Of a stretch of DNA of 14,898 nucleotides, positions 6,529 through 13,669 are shown piece after piece. Within the stretch, counting starts at the first letter, position 1; each line of letters begins with the position of its first letter. Origin of the DNA: JAQGMO01 sp050954505 (GTDB taxonomy: Bacteria; Pseudomonadota; Gammaproteobacteria; Burkholderiales; Burkholderiaceae_D); NCBI GenBank assembly GCA_050954505.1, contig JBPBPY010000438.1, positions 1-14,898 on the forward strand, given 5' to 3'. Under the pieces are notes generated by a model, which ran no database searches, was not told the DNA's origin, and saw only the letters and a program-made list of their open reading frames with translations. The position numbers and the translations under genes were made by a program.

Positions 6529-8253
6529 ATGGATTTGAACAGGGTCTTTGACGCCAGCGCGGGCATCAAGCGTACCTACCAGCAGGCGTTTACCGCTGCG
6601 GCACCAGCGCCGCTTCCCGTACCGTTGCGGCCAGCACCACCAGTACCAGCGCCGCTTCCCGTACCGTTGCGGCCAGCACCACCAGTACCAGCGGCTCTGC
6701 CGCCAGCGATGCCGCTGATCGAGGTGCGTCCTGCTTCGCATAGTCTGACGCCCCTGCCGTCATTGCCCCCGGCGCACGGTGTGCACTCACTGCCCGGAGT
6801 GCTCCCGCTGCCCGGCGACTGCTGGGAAAAAATCGCGACGCTGCTGACGGAACCTGTGGTGGTGGATTGCCGGCCCTGGCATCATCCGCGCTTGCTCCAT
6901 CGAGCACGCGCGCTGGCACGGTTTTCCCTGATCGGCAAGCCGCACCATCAGGCTGCCATGGCGGTAACGCAGCGCGAACCGCTGGGCGGCGACCGGTGTG
7001 AAGCCCTGTTTTACGAACTGGCCCGTCGAATCGGCAGTTCGGCATTGAGTGTGGAAGAAATCGAAACATATTCGCAGCGCATTGCCAGTGATTTCCAGAC
7101 TGTGCGCGTCAATTTTCGCCAGAGCGGTCCTGCCCAGATGAAGCACCTGCAGCGTTTGCTGAAACATCAGGCACTGCCCATCCTGCGTGGCATTTTTCGT
7201 GCAGAGCGCTGGAGCCACCTGGAACTGATCTATGAAGAAAACAGTGAACGGTTTTACGCCAACAATAATCGCGCCAACGCTGCTGCAAATATGGCCAACC
7301 TTGAAAAAGATCTTCCGCCTTATGAAGACAAGGTATTCCTCGCCCAATTGCAAAACAGCATGGCTGCCCGCCAACAACCGTCCACAGTCAACTTTGCCCT
7401 GAATGTCAGACATGACAATCCGAACTGCGATTTTTTTCCGCCGCTGGCAAGCCAAACCCATTTTTCCGCCTACGCCTTGTCGACCACCTGCAGGGCAGCG
7501 CAAAAGCTGGGAGCGTTGCCCGTCTACCTTGGCATGCATGTCAATGGAAAAAGTCCGCTATTGCACCTGGACCTCGGGTCCGAGGAGCTCAGCACGATCA
7601 GTTTTCATTTGATTCTTAATGCCTTGAGAGCACATTCCGGTTTGCAAACGCTGAACATTCTCAAAACACCGCTTTCAAATTTCAGCGTCAAATGGCTGGA
7701 TCAACAACTGGAAAAAAATACTCTGGAAACTTTGTCATTTTGGGTTACCTGGCCCAACAGCGCGGACATCGTTACGTCATTGAAAAAAAACCGCAGCCTG
7801 CGTCAGGTCAGGGTCAACATCTCCGGGGACGCTCTAGGAAATCTGCATTTGCTCGATATCCTCTTCACAAACCTGCAACTGCGCATGCTTCATGTTCATC
7901 TTGGTCAGTTTCAAGATGCTGAGGGCCGTCACATTGCTTCGCAATTGGCATGCAATGCAAATTTGCTGGGCTTTGGTCTGACAATGAAAAAAGACTGCGT
8001 GTCGATTCTCGTTACCGTGATTGGTGGCCTGCAAGCCAACCGCACGCTGCAGCATCTGGATCTGCAAGCGGGGGTGACGAAGACAGTGGTCAACTCGCTG
8101 TGCAGGTTGTTGACGAACCGGCCCGTCAGACTGCATCTGATCATCAAGAAGCTCAAGGGCACGCAAGAAGCGATCGACTATTCGAAGACCACGCTGGATA
8201 ATCTGCAATTGGCCAATGCACTCATCACGGTGACGATCGAGGAAAAACGCTAG
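6529..8253 (+). CDS. F-box-like / leucine-rich-repeat protein, array member 4 (most divergent)
   Basis: A 574-residue protein if begun at ATG 6529, chosen because GGAGA at 6516-6520 sits 8 nt upstream. ATG 6514 in the same frame would add MENAT and has a poorer site. It lacks the MKR start, but GIKRTYQQA at residues 12-20 resembles it. Residues 21-90 are very Pro/Ala/Leu-rich and include an exact 14-residue tandem duplication (PAPLPVPLRPAPPV). The F-box-like segment is LPGDCWEKIATLL at 94-106, with ALARFSLIGKPHHQAAM at 128-144. The middle block keeps LRGIFRAERWSHLEL (219-233) and HFSAYAL (311-317). LRR strands from about 344 include LLHLDLG, LQTLNIL, LETLSFW, LRQVRVN, LRMLHVH and LQHLDLQ. The C-terminus ends ANALITVTIEEKR, replacing the NPxIRC motif of the others. 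It converges on the Rieske gene, 54 bp away. The function is unknown. Confidence 0.82.
   Translation: MDLNRVFDASAGIKRTYQQAFTAAAPAPLPVPLRPAPPVPAPLPVPLRPAPPVPAALPPAMPLIEVRPASHSLTPLPSLPPAHGVHSLPGVLPLPGDCWEKIATLLTEPVVVDCRPWHHPRLLHRARALARFSLIGKPHHQAAMAVTQREPLGGDRCEALFYELARRIGSSALSVEEIETYSQRIASDFQTVRVNFRQSGPAQMKHLQRLLKHQALPILRGIFRAERWSHLELIYEENSERFYANNNRANAAANMANLEKDLPPYEDKVFLAQLQNSMAARQQPSTVNFALNVRHDNPNCDFFPPLASQTHFSAYALSTTCRAAQKLGALPVYLGMHVNGKSPLLHLDLGSEELSTISFHLILNALRAHSGLQTLNILKTPLSNFSVKWLDQQLEKNTLETLSFWVTWPNSADIVTSLKKNRSLRQVRVNISGDALGNLHLLDILFTNLQLRMLHVHLGQFQDAEGRHIASQLACNANLLGFGLTMKKDCVSILVTVIGGLQANRTLQHLDLQAGVTKTVVNSLCRLLTNRPVRLHLIIKKLKGTQEAIDYSKTTLDNLQLANALITVTIEEKR
6603..6693 (+). repeat. 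42-bp coding minisatellite in array member 4
   Basis: A 42-bp unit occurs twice without mismatch (6603-6644, 6645-6686), followed by a 7-base partial third copy. It encodes the 14-residue Pro-rich unit PAPLPVPLRPAPPV. Perfect identity at the nucleotide level, including third codon positions, points to a recent duplication or ongoing length variation. Confidence 0.95.
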
Positions 8254-8276
8254 TGGGCGAGCAGCTGGCACGCAAA

Positions 8277-8300
8277 CCGGATCCGATCAGCCGGACCCGG
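8277..8300 (-). terminator. Hairpin between convergent array member 4 and Rieske gene
   Basis: Arms CCGGATCCG (8277-8285) and CGGACCCGG (8292-8300) pair over nine positions around a 6-nt loop. The single mismatch on the plus strand (A-C at 8281/8296) becomes a G-U pair in the minus-strand transcript, so the stem is complete in RNA from the Rieske gene, whose stop codon is 7 nt away. Only a short U run (UUU) follows, so termination strength is doubtful. Confidence 0.45.
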
Positions 8301-8307
8301 GGCTGAA

Positions 8308-9447
8308 TCACAGCGTGATCTTGCGGCGATACCACTCATGGAAATGCTGCATGCCATCTTCCATTGGCGACTGATATGGCCCGACTTCGTTTTCGCCGCG
8401 CTCGAGCAGGATCTTGCGGCCGGCATCCATACGCAGCGCAATTTCATCATCCTCGATGCAGGTCTCGGTGTAGGCCGCGCGCTCGGCTTCGACAAATTCG
8501 CGTTCGAACAACACGATCTCTTCGGGATAGTAGAACTCCACCACATTGGTGGTCTTTTGCGGGCCTTTTGGCCACAGCGTCGAGACCACCAGCACATGCG
8601 GATACCACTCGACCATGATGTTGGGATAAATGGTCAGCCAGATCGCCCCCTGTGGCGGCGCCACGCCATCGCGGAACTTGAGCACCTGTTCTTGCCATTT
8701 GCGGTAGGCCGGTGAGCCGGACTTGGCCAGCGCATTGTTGACGCCAACGGTCTGCACGCTGTAGCCGTCACCGAATTCCCAGGTCAGATCTTCACAGCTG
8801 ACGAATTTTCCAAGACCGGGATGGAAGGGCTCGACATGGTAATCCTCGAGATAGACCTCGATGAAGGACTTCCAGTTGTAATCGCACTCGTGGATTTCGA
8901 CATGGTCCAGCATGTAGCCGCTGAAGTCGAGGTCTTGCGCCACTGAAAGCGAAGACATCATCTTTTTCACATCGACGCCGCCGCGCTCGAAAAGCAAGCC
9001 ATTCCAGCTGTCGAGACCAGTGTTGGACAGGTTCAGGCAAGGCGTTTCGCCGAAATGCGGCGCGCCGATCAGCTGGCCCTCGAGGTCATAGGTCCAGCGG
9101 TGCAGGGGACAAACGATGTTGCTGGAATTGCCGCGCCCATTGAGCATCTTCGCCTGCCGGTGACGGCAGACGTTGGAGAGCAATTCAATGCCTTGGGCAC
9201 CTTGAGCGCCAGGCGAACCGGCTGTTGCGCTTTCCTTGCTGCGCACCAGCATGCGGCCCTCGTTTTCCCATGGCAGCGTGGCAAAGTCGCCCACATTCGG
9301 CACCATGAGTTCGTGGCCGGCATAACGCGGCCCCTGGCGAAACAATTCCCTGATTTCCTGTTGCAACAGCGTCTCGTCAAAATAGACATTGACCGGAAGT
9401 TGCGCGTTGGATCGCGCGAGCTTGGCAATAGTAGCCAGATCGGACAT
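8308..9447 (-). CDS. Rieske [2Fe-2S] non-haem iron oxygenase, alpha subunit
   Basis: A 379-residue aromatic-ring-hydroxylating-type oxygenase large subunit; such enzymes use electrons from a separate reductase to activate O2. The Rieske cluster ligands are CRH at 94-96 and CPLH at 113-116 (C-x-H-x16-C-x2-H). The mononuclear iron site is visible as YHVEPFH (His204, His209), with the likely carboxylate in IEDDEI (Asp333 or Asp334). The C-terminal GMQHFHEWYRRKI is a common ending for the family. ATG 9447 (MSDLATIAK) is preferred over an upstream in-frame start at 9498 because a G-rich ribosome-binding region (GGGGGGTGGGA) lies directly before it and family homology begins nearby. No reductase, ferredoxin or beta-subunit gene is in the window, so the substrate cannot be inferred from context. 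It is divergently transcribed from xseB. Confidence 0.92.
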   Translation of the reverse strand: MSDLATIAKLARSNAQLPVNVYFDETLLQQEIRELFRQGPRYAGHELMVPNVGDFATLPWENEGRMLVRSKESATAGSPGAQGAQGIELLSNVCRHRQAKMLNGRGNSSNIVCPLHRWTYDLEGQLIGAPHFGETPCLNLSNTGLDSWNGLLFERGGVDVKKMMSSLSVAQDLDFSGYMLDHVEIHECDYNWKSFIEVYLEDYHVEPFHPGLGKFVSCEDLTWEFGDGYSVQTVGVNNALAKSGSPAYRKWQEQVLKFRDGVAPPQGAIWLTIYPNIMVEWYPHVLVVSTLWPKGPQKTTNVVEFYYPEEIVLFEREFVEAERAAYTETCIEDDEIALRMDAGRKILLERGENEVGPYQSPMEDGMQHFHEWYRRKITL

Positions 9448-9547
9448 TCCCACCCCCCAAATTAATTTGCACCAACCTAAGAGAGAAAGAATCCGCAAAA
9501 ACCTATTTTCAAACGAAATGAAGAGGAAATTTTGGACAGAACCGACG

Positions 9548-9577
9548 ATTATACCTGAGAGCAGTGTGGTTTTTGAA
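9548..9577 (-). promoter_or_regulatory. Sigma70-type promoter of the Rieske oxygenase gene
   Basis: On the minus strand a perfect -10 box TATAAT (plus 9548-9553), preceded by GG, is spaced 18 bp from TTCAAA (plus 9572-9577), which matches TTGACA at four of six positions. Transcription would start near 9541 and give a leader of about 95 nt before ATG 9447. Confidence 0.6.
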
Positions 9578-9620
9578 GAGCAAACGTTGCTGCCTTGCCG
9601 ACGCCACGACGGTCAATCAG

Positions 9621-9648
9621 TGGCGATCAAGCGCTGGCGATCATGCGC
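9621..9648. repeat. 14-bp tandem repeat, GATC-containing
   Basis: TGGCGATCAAGCGC and TGGCGATCATGCGC lie side by side with one difference. Each copy contains GATC, and a further GATC follows at 9650. The block sits between the two divergent transcription units, so it could be an operator, but no regulator gene is adjacent. Confidence 0.6.
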
Positions 9649-9836
9649 TGATCTCGGCTCGACAAGAAAATTGATGCTGCGCAAACTTGTGATGGAATTC
9701 ATCGTTGCGTTCACGATCGTGTCGCGGCTGCCGGTTCGTTTTGTGCAATCGGGCCGGCCGGCGCATGTCGATCACCGCACCTGCGTGTGCCAGTTTGTTT
9801 TAAAATGGCAGGTTGAATTTCCAGCTGGACACCTTT

Positions 9837-10118
9837 ATGGCAAAACAACAGAACCCGGACGTCGACATCTCCAATGACGCCAGTGCGGGCGCACCACCCA
9901 ATTTCGAAGCTGCCATGGCAGAGCTTGAGCAACTCGTCGCCAGCATGGAGGCCGGTGAACTGCCGCTTGAGGCATCGGTTCTGGCTTACCGGCGCGGGGC
10001 CGAACTGGTGCGCTACTGCACCGGCTCGCTGGACCGTGTCGAACAGCAGGTCAAGGTTCTGGAAGGGGAAATGCTCAAGCCCCTGGCCAGCAGCGTGGTG
10101 GCTGAGGCCGACGAATGA
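9837..10118 (+). CDS. xseB: Exodeoxyribonuclease VII small subunit
   Basis: A 93-residue protein. XseB binds several-fold to the large subunit XseA to form exonuclease VII, which degrades single-stranded DNA from both ends. The family core FEAAMAELEQLVASMEAGEL (residues 23-42), followed by a second helix with LVRYCTGSLDRVEQQVKVLEGE, matches the usual XseB coiled hairpin; the first 20 residues are a variable polar tail. ATG 9837 is chosen over TTG 9813 because MAKQQ is a normal XseB start, but no strong Shine-Dalgarno is visible. Its stop overlaps the ispA start by four bases (ATGA), so the two are probably translationally coupled. The partner gene xseA is not in the window, which is usual because the subunits are often unlinked. 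Confidence 0.93.
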   Translation: MAKQQNPDVDISNDASAGAPPNFEAAMAELEQLVASMEAGELPLEASVLAYRRGAELVRYCTGSLDRVEQQVKVLEGEMLKPLASSVVAEADE

Positions 10119-11044
10119 TGCCATTCGATGGCTGGATGAAGACCGTGCAGACCGAGATGGAACAGGCGCTGCTGGCGCTGCTGCCTGCAAGCAGCCAGGC
10201 GCCGCAACAGCTGCATGAAGCCATGCGTTATGCCACCCTCGATGGCGGCAAGCGGGTGCGTCCCTTGCTGGTTTTCGCCGCGGGTGAATTTTTTGGCGCC
10301 GAGCGCAATTTGCTGTTTCGCGCCGCCGCCGCGCTGGAAATGATCCATGCCTATTCACTGGTGCATGACGACATGCCATGCATGGATGACGATGCACTGC
10401 GCCGTGGCAAGCCGACGGTGCACAAGAAATTTGGCGAAGCAACCGCGCTGCTGGTGGGTGACGCCTTGCAGTCGCAGGCATTCGCGGTGCTGTGCGAAGA
10501 CGGCGCCGTCGGTGCGCCTGATGACGCGCTGGCAAACACCGGCACGGTTGCCGATCCGGCGCGCCGGCTGGACATGCTCGGTGTTCTTGCACGGGCCTCG
10601 GGTTCGCTGGGCATGTGCGGCGGCCAGGCCATTGACCTTGCCAGTGTCGGTTTGCCGCTCACTCTGGCGCAGCTGGAGCAGATGCATTCGATGAAGACCG
10701 GCGCCTTGTTGTCGGCAGCGGTGCTGCTTGGCGCCATGGCGGGCAAGACCTTGTCGGGGGAGGAAACTGCCGCACTGAACAGTTATTCCAGTGCGATTGG
10801 CCTGGCCTTTCAGGTCGTCGACGATGTGCTCGATGCCACCGCCGACTCCGCCACGCTGGGCAAGACGGCTGGCAAGGATGCGGCGGACAACAAGCCGACC
10901 TATGTCTCCATCCTGGGATTGGAACAATCACGGCAGCTGGCCGAGAAGCTGCGGGACGACGCCCAAGCGGCCTTGGCGCCGTTTGCAGGCAAGGCGCAGC
11001 GTTTGCGCGAGCTGGCTGATTTGATCGTGTTGCGGAAAGCATAA
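10115..11044 (+). CDS. ispA: Farnesyl diphosphate synthase (short-chain polyprenyl synthase)
   Basis: A 309-residue polyprenyl synthetase that condenses isopentenyl diphosphate with dimethylallyl and geranyl diphosphate to make farnesyl diphosphate. The first Asp-rich motif is DDMPCMDDD at residues 85-93 (the bacterial DDx4D form), followed by RRGKPTVH. The second is QVVDDVLD at 233-240, with GKTAGKD after it. GGKRVRP at 44-50 and KTGAL at 194-198 are also conserved. The DDx4D spacing fits bacterial farnesyl/geranylgeranyl synthases, and farnesyl is the usual product of genes in this context; product length cannot be proven by eye. The gene overlaps xseB by 4 bp and ends 1 bp before dxs, so the three very likely share an mRNA. 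Confidence 0.95.
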   Translation: MMPFDGWMKTVQTEMEQALLALLPASSQAPQQLHEAMRYATLDGGKRVRPLLVFAAGEFFGAERNLLFRAAAALEMIHAYSLVHDDMPCMDDDALRRGKPTVHKKFGEATALLVGDALQSQAFAVLCEDGAVGAPDDALANTGTVADPARRLDMLGVLARASGSLGMCGGQAIDLASVGLPLTLAQLEQMHSMKTGALLSAAVLLGAMAGKTLSGEETAALNSYSSAIGLAFQVVDDVLDATADSATLGKTAGKDAADNKPTYVSILGLEQSRQLAEKLRDDAQAALAPFAGKAQRLRELADLIVLRKA

Positions 11045-11045
11045 T

Positions 11046-12923
11046 ATGCAGAAAATGGATTTGCTTGGAAAAATCGAAGCGCCTGCGGACATGCGGCGTC
11101 TGTCGCGCAGCCAGCTCAAACCCTTGGCGGACGAGCTGCGCAGTTTCCTGCTGGAGTCGGTAGCGCGCACCGGTGGCCATCTGTCGTCCAACCTCGGCAC
11201 GGTGGAGCTGACGATTGCACTGCATTATGTCTTCAACACGCCGGACGACCGCATTGTCTGGGATGTCGGCCATCAGACCTACCCGCACAAGATCCTCACA
11301 GGCCGGCGCGACCGCATGGACACGCTGCGCCAGTTCGACGGCATCTCGGGTTTTCCGCGCCGCGATGAAAGCATTTTCGACACCTTCGGCACGGCCCATT
11401 CCTCGACCTCGATCTCGGCTGCGCTGGGCATGGCACTGGCGGCAAAAACGCTGGGGCATGAGCGCCATTCGGTGGCGGTGATCGGCGACGGCGCCATGAC
11501 CGCCGGCATGGTGTTCGAAGCCATGAACAATGCCGGTGTCTATGACGACATCAACTTGCTGGTGGTCTTAAACGACAACGACATGTCGATCTCGCCGCCG
11601 GTGGGCGCGCTGAACCGCTACCTGGCGCGCCTGATGTCGGGCAAATTCTATGCGCGCGCCAAGAATGTCGGCAAGTCGGTGTTGCCGGCCCCGGTGCTGG
11701 AATTGGCCAAGCGGCTGGAAGAGCATGCCAAGGGCATGATCGTGCCGGCCACCATGTTCGAGGAATTCGGCTTCAACTACATCGGCCCGATCGACGGCCA
11801 TGACCTCGAGTCGCTCATTCCCACGCTGCAGAATCTCAAGGAGCTCAAGGGGCCGCAGTTCCTGCACGTGGTAACGAAAAAAGGCCAGGGCTACAAGCTG
11901 GCCGAAGCCGATCCAGTCCTGTACCACGGGCCGGGCAAGTTCAATCCGGCCGAAGGCATCAAACCGGTCAAGTCGTCCAAGCCCACCTATACCCAGGTAT
12001 TCGGCGACTGGCTGTGCGACATGGCTGCGGCAGACGACAAGCTGGTCGGCATTACGCCGGCCATGCGCGAAGGGTCGGGCATGGTGGCATTCGAGCAGCG
12101 ATTTCCACAGCGCTATTACGATGTCGGCATCGCCGAACAGCATGCCGTGACGTTTGCCGCCGGCCTGGCTTGCGAAGGCTTGAAGCCGGTGCTGGCAATC
12201 TATTCGACATTCCTGCAGCGCGGCTATGACCAGCTGATCCATGACGTGGCGCTGCAAAACCTCGACGTCACGTTTGCGCTCGACCGTGCTGGCCTGGTGG
12301 GCGCCGACGGCGCCACCCATGCCGGCAATTACGACATGGCATTCCTGCGCTGCATTCCGAACATGGTGGTCATGGCCGCCTCGGATGAAGAAGAATGCCG
12401 GCAAATGCTCAGCACGGCGTACCAGTATGCTGGACCGGCAACCGTGCGCTACCCGCGTGGCGCCGGCACTGGTGCCGTGGTCAGCAAGGCGTTGGACACC
12501 ATCGAGATCGGCACCGGCAAGCTCGTGCGCACAGGCCGCAGCATCGCGATCCTGGCGTTCGGCACCATGGTGGCGCCGAGCGTGGCGGCTGCAGAGGGTC
12601 TCAACGCCACGGTGGCCAACATGCGCTTCATCAAGCCGCTCGATACCGAACTGCTCAAGCAGCTGGCCACCAGTCACGACGCGCTGGTGACAGTCGAAGA
12701 GGGCTGCCTGATGGGCGGCGCCGGCAGCGCGGTGGCCGAAGCCCTGGCCGCAGCAGGCATCGTCAAGCCGCTGTTGCAGCTGGGCTTGCCGGACAAGTTC
12801 ATCGACCATGGCGATGCCGCGCAATTGCTGGCCCTGTGCGGGCTCGATGCTGCCGGCATCAGCGCATCGATCCGCGAGCGCTTCGTCAACAACGAGCCGC
12901 GCCTAGCAGTGGTCAACAACTAG
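11046..12923 (+). CDS. dxs: 1-deoxy-D-xylulose-5-phosphate synthase
   Basis: A 625-residue thiamine-diphosphate enzyme that condenses pyruvate with glyceraldehyde 3-phosphate to DXP, the first step of the MEP isoprenoid pathway and a precursor for thiamine and pyridoxal phosphate. GGHLSSNLGTVELT (43-56) and WDVGHQTYPHKILTGRR (72-88) carry active-site histidines. The ThDP/Mg motif runs from GDGAMT (147-152) to NN at 161-162. The proton-relay Glu lies in GIAEQHAVTF (361-370, Glu364), and DRAGLVGADGATHAG is intact. The length is normal for the family. ATG 11046 follows GGAAAG by 7 nt, one base after the ispA stop, supporting translational coupling. With ispA it places the entry and a later step of isoprenoid synthesis in one transcript. 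Confidence 0.97.
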   Translation: MQKMDLLGKIEAPADMRRLSRSQLKPLADELRSFLLESVARTGGHLSSNLGTVELTIALHYVFNTPDDRIVWDVGHQTYPHKILTGRRDRMDTLRQFDGISGFPRRDESIFDTFGTAHSSTSISAALGMALAAKTLGHERHSVAVIGDGAMTAGMVFEAMNNAGVYDDINLLVVLNDNDMSISPPVGALNRYLARLMSGKFYARAKNVGKSVLPAPVLELAKRLEEHAKGMIVPATMFEEFGFNYIGPIDGHDLESLIPTLQNLKELKGPQFLHVVTKKGQGYKLAEADPVLYHGPGKFNPAEGIKPVKSSKPTYTQVFGDWLCDMAAADDKLVGITPAMREGSGMVAFEQRFPQRYYDVGIAEQHAVTFAAGLACEGLKPVLAIYSTFLQRGYDQLIHDVALQNLDVTFALDRAGLVGADGATHAGNYDMAFLRCIPNMVVMAASDEEECRQMLSTAYQYAGPATVRYPRGAGTGAVVSKALDTIEIGTGKLVRTGRSIAILAFGTMVAPSVAAAEGLNATVANMRFIKPLDTELLKQLATSHDALVTVEEGCLMGGAGSAVAEALAAAGIVKPLLQLGLPDKFIDHGDAAQLLALCGLDAAGISASIRERFVNNEPRLAVVNN

Positions 12924-12935
12924 TCCTGTCGTTCG

Positions 12936-12966
12936 ATGCGCCAGCGCTATTGCCGGGCTGGCGCAT
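12936..12966 (+). terminator. 10-bp perfect stem-loop after dxs
   Basis: ATGCGCCAGC (12936-12945) and GCTGGCGCAT (12957-12966) are exact reverse complements separated by 11 nt. The hairpin starts 12 nt after the dxs stop. No T run follows, so it may be a transcript-end stabiliser or Rho-associated structure and not a classic intrinsic terminator. Confidence 0.5.
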
Positions 12967-13028
12967 GGACGGTTTGATCCAATCACATCAGTAACCAGAT
13001 CCGTTACACACCAGCAGAGAACCAGCAG

Positions 13029-13277
13029 ATGAACGATACCGCAAACCTACCGCCATTCCCCGACCGCCTCGCCAGCGACCCGCGCAGCACGCACCATGAC
13101 GCCGCCGTGTTCGAACATGATGTCGGTATCCGGTTCAATGACCGGGAGCTCAACAATGTGAGCGAGTACTGCATCAGCGAAGGCTGGATCAAGGTCCAGG
13201 CCGGCAAGGCGCTGGACCGCAAGGGGCAACCGCTGCTGACGAAATTAAAAGGCAAGGTCGAGCCTTTTTATAAATAG
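13029..13277 (+). CDS. DUF3297-type small protein
   Basis: An 82-residue soluble protein resembling the DUF3297 family of small proteobacterial proteins; its biochemical role is unknown to me. Visible traits are LPPFPDRLASDPRS near the start, a middle FEHDVGIRFNDRELNNVSEYCISEGWIKV (compact alpha/beta character), and a Lys-rich end, KLKGKVEPFYK. It has no signal peptide or membrane segment. ATG 13029 is the only sensible start; the preceding AGCAGA is a poor Shine-Dalgarno, and ACCAGCAGA occurs twice just before the gene. It lies 105 bp after dxs, behind a hairpin, and is followed by a strong terminator, so it could be the last gene of the dxs transcript or a separate unit. Confidence 0.85.
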   Translation: MNDTANLPPFPDRLASDPRSTHHDAAVFEHDVGIRFNDRELNNVSEYCISEGWIKVQAGKALDRKGQPLLTKLKGKVEPFYK

Positions 13278-13296
13278 GCTTTGCTGCCGAATACGG

Positions 13297-13321
13297 AACC
13301 CCGCCTTCGCGGGGTTTTTTT
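13297..13321 (+). terminator. Strong intrinsic terminator
   Basis: The stem AACCCCGC / GCGGGGTT (13297-13304 and 13309-13316) has a CTTC loop and runs into seven consecutive Ts (13315-13321). It begins 19 nt after the stop of the DUF3297-type gene and is a textbook Rho-independent terminator for the plus-strand unit. Confidence 0.95.
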
Positions 13322-13525
13322 ATGGTCAACGGTCAGGAGCCTGGTCCAATTTTTTGGGGATCGAACATTGCACTGCGCAACCGCATCTCCAAACGAGCGG
13401 CAGCGATTGAACCGAGTTTGCTTCCTTGTCACTAAAGCTTTGTTCTACAAGCCAGAACGGGATGTTGAAAACCCTGCTTCGATGATAATCATGCAAAAAT
13501 TTGAAAAATAGTATTTGCACTTGTC
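13322..13525. other. Non-coding spacer after the terminator
   Basis: Part of the 431-bp gap between the DUF3297-type gene and ggt. It contains only short open frames with no recognisable family signature. The one plus-strand frame of 76 codons begins upstream of and runs through the terminator, so I do not accept it. The A/T-rich composition near 13490-13520 precedes the toxin-antitoxin-like remnant. Confidence 0.5.
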
Positions 13526-13669
13526 ATGTATGACGAGTGGTTTCGTCACCAGGTTCAGACTGCCGTCGAGTCTGCCAACAAGGGCGATCTGATCCCTGGT
13601 GAAGAAGTGGAAGCCAGATTTGCAGCACTGCGCGCAATCACTCGACGACAACTTGCAGATGCAGATTAA
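13526..13669 (+). pseudogene. Antitoxin-like remnant (C-terminal half of a ParD/RelB-type antitoxin)
   Basis: A 47-codon frame, MYDEWFRHQVQTAVESAN followed by KGDLIPGEEVEARFAAL, resembles the toxin-binding C-terminal half of small type II antitoxins that read Y-D-x-W-F-x-x-x-V-Q ... IPHEEV-x-A-R. The N-terminal DNA-binding half expected of such proteins (about 30-45 residues) is absent: a TGA in frame lies 24 nt before the ATG, and no other frame upstream supplies it. There is no ribosome-binding site. I read it as a decayed gene; a very short functional antitoxin is less likely. The family identification is from memory of the motif. Confidence 0.45.

Larger units (their letters stand above)
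9448..9836. other. Divergent intergenic region between Rieske gene and xseB
   Basis: This 389-bp stretch holds no convincing gene; the reading frames crossing it have no recognisable features. It contains a minus-strand promoter (9548-9577), a 14-bp tandem repeat (9621-9648), a perfect 10-bp palindrome CACGATCGTG (9712-9721), and a TAAAAT sequence at 9801-9806 that could be the -10 box for xseB-ispA-dxs, although no good -35 accompanies it. Confidence 0.6.

Noticed and set aside
9801..9806. TAAAAT as the xseB -10 box
   Set aside because: No acceptable -35 at 16-18 bp upstream, so it is mentioned only as a possibility in the intergenic entry.
9389..9877. 162-codon plus-strand frame bridging the Rieske gene and xseB
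   Set aside because: It overlaps the start of the Rieske gene, its promoter and the start of xseB, and has no family signature.
11568..12824. 418-codon open frame on the minus strand
   Set aside because: It is opposite the conserved dxs gene; its composition (His/Arg/Gln-rich) is typical of an antisense shadow.
13281..13511. 76-codon frame after the DUF3297-type gene
   Set aside because: It starts with TTG 3 nt after the preceding stop and reads through the strong terminator; no homology recognised.
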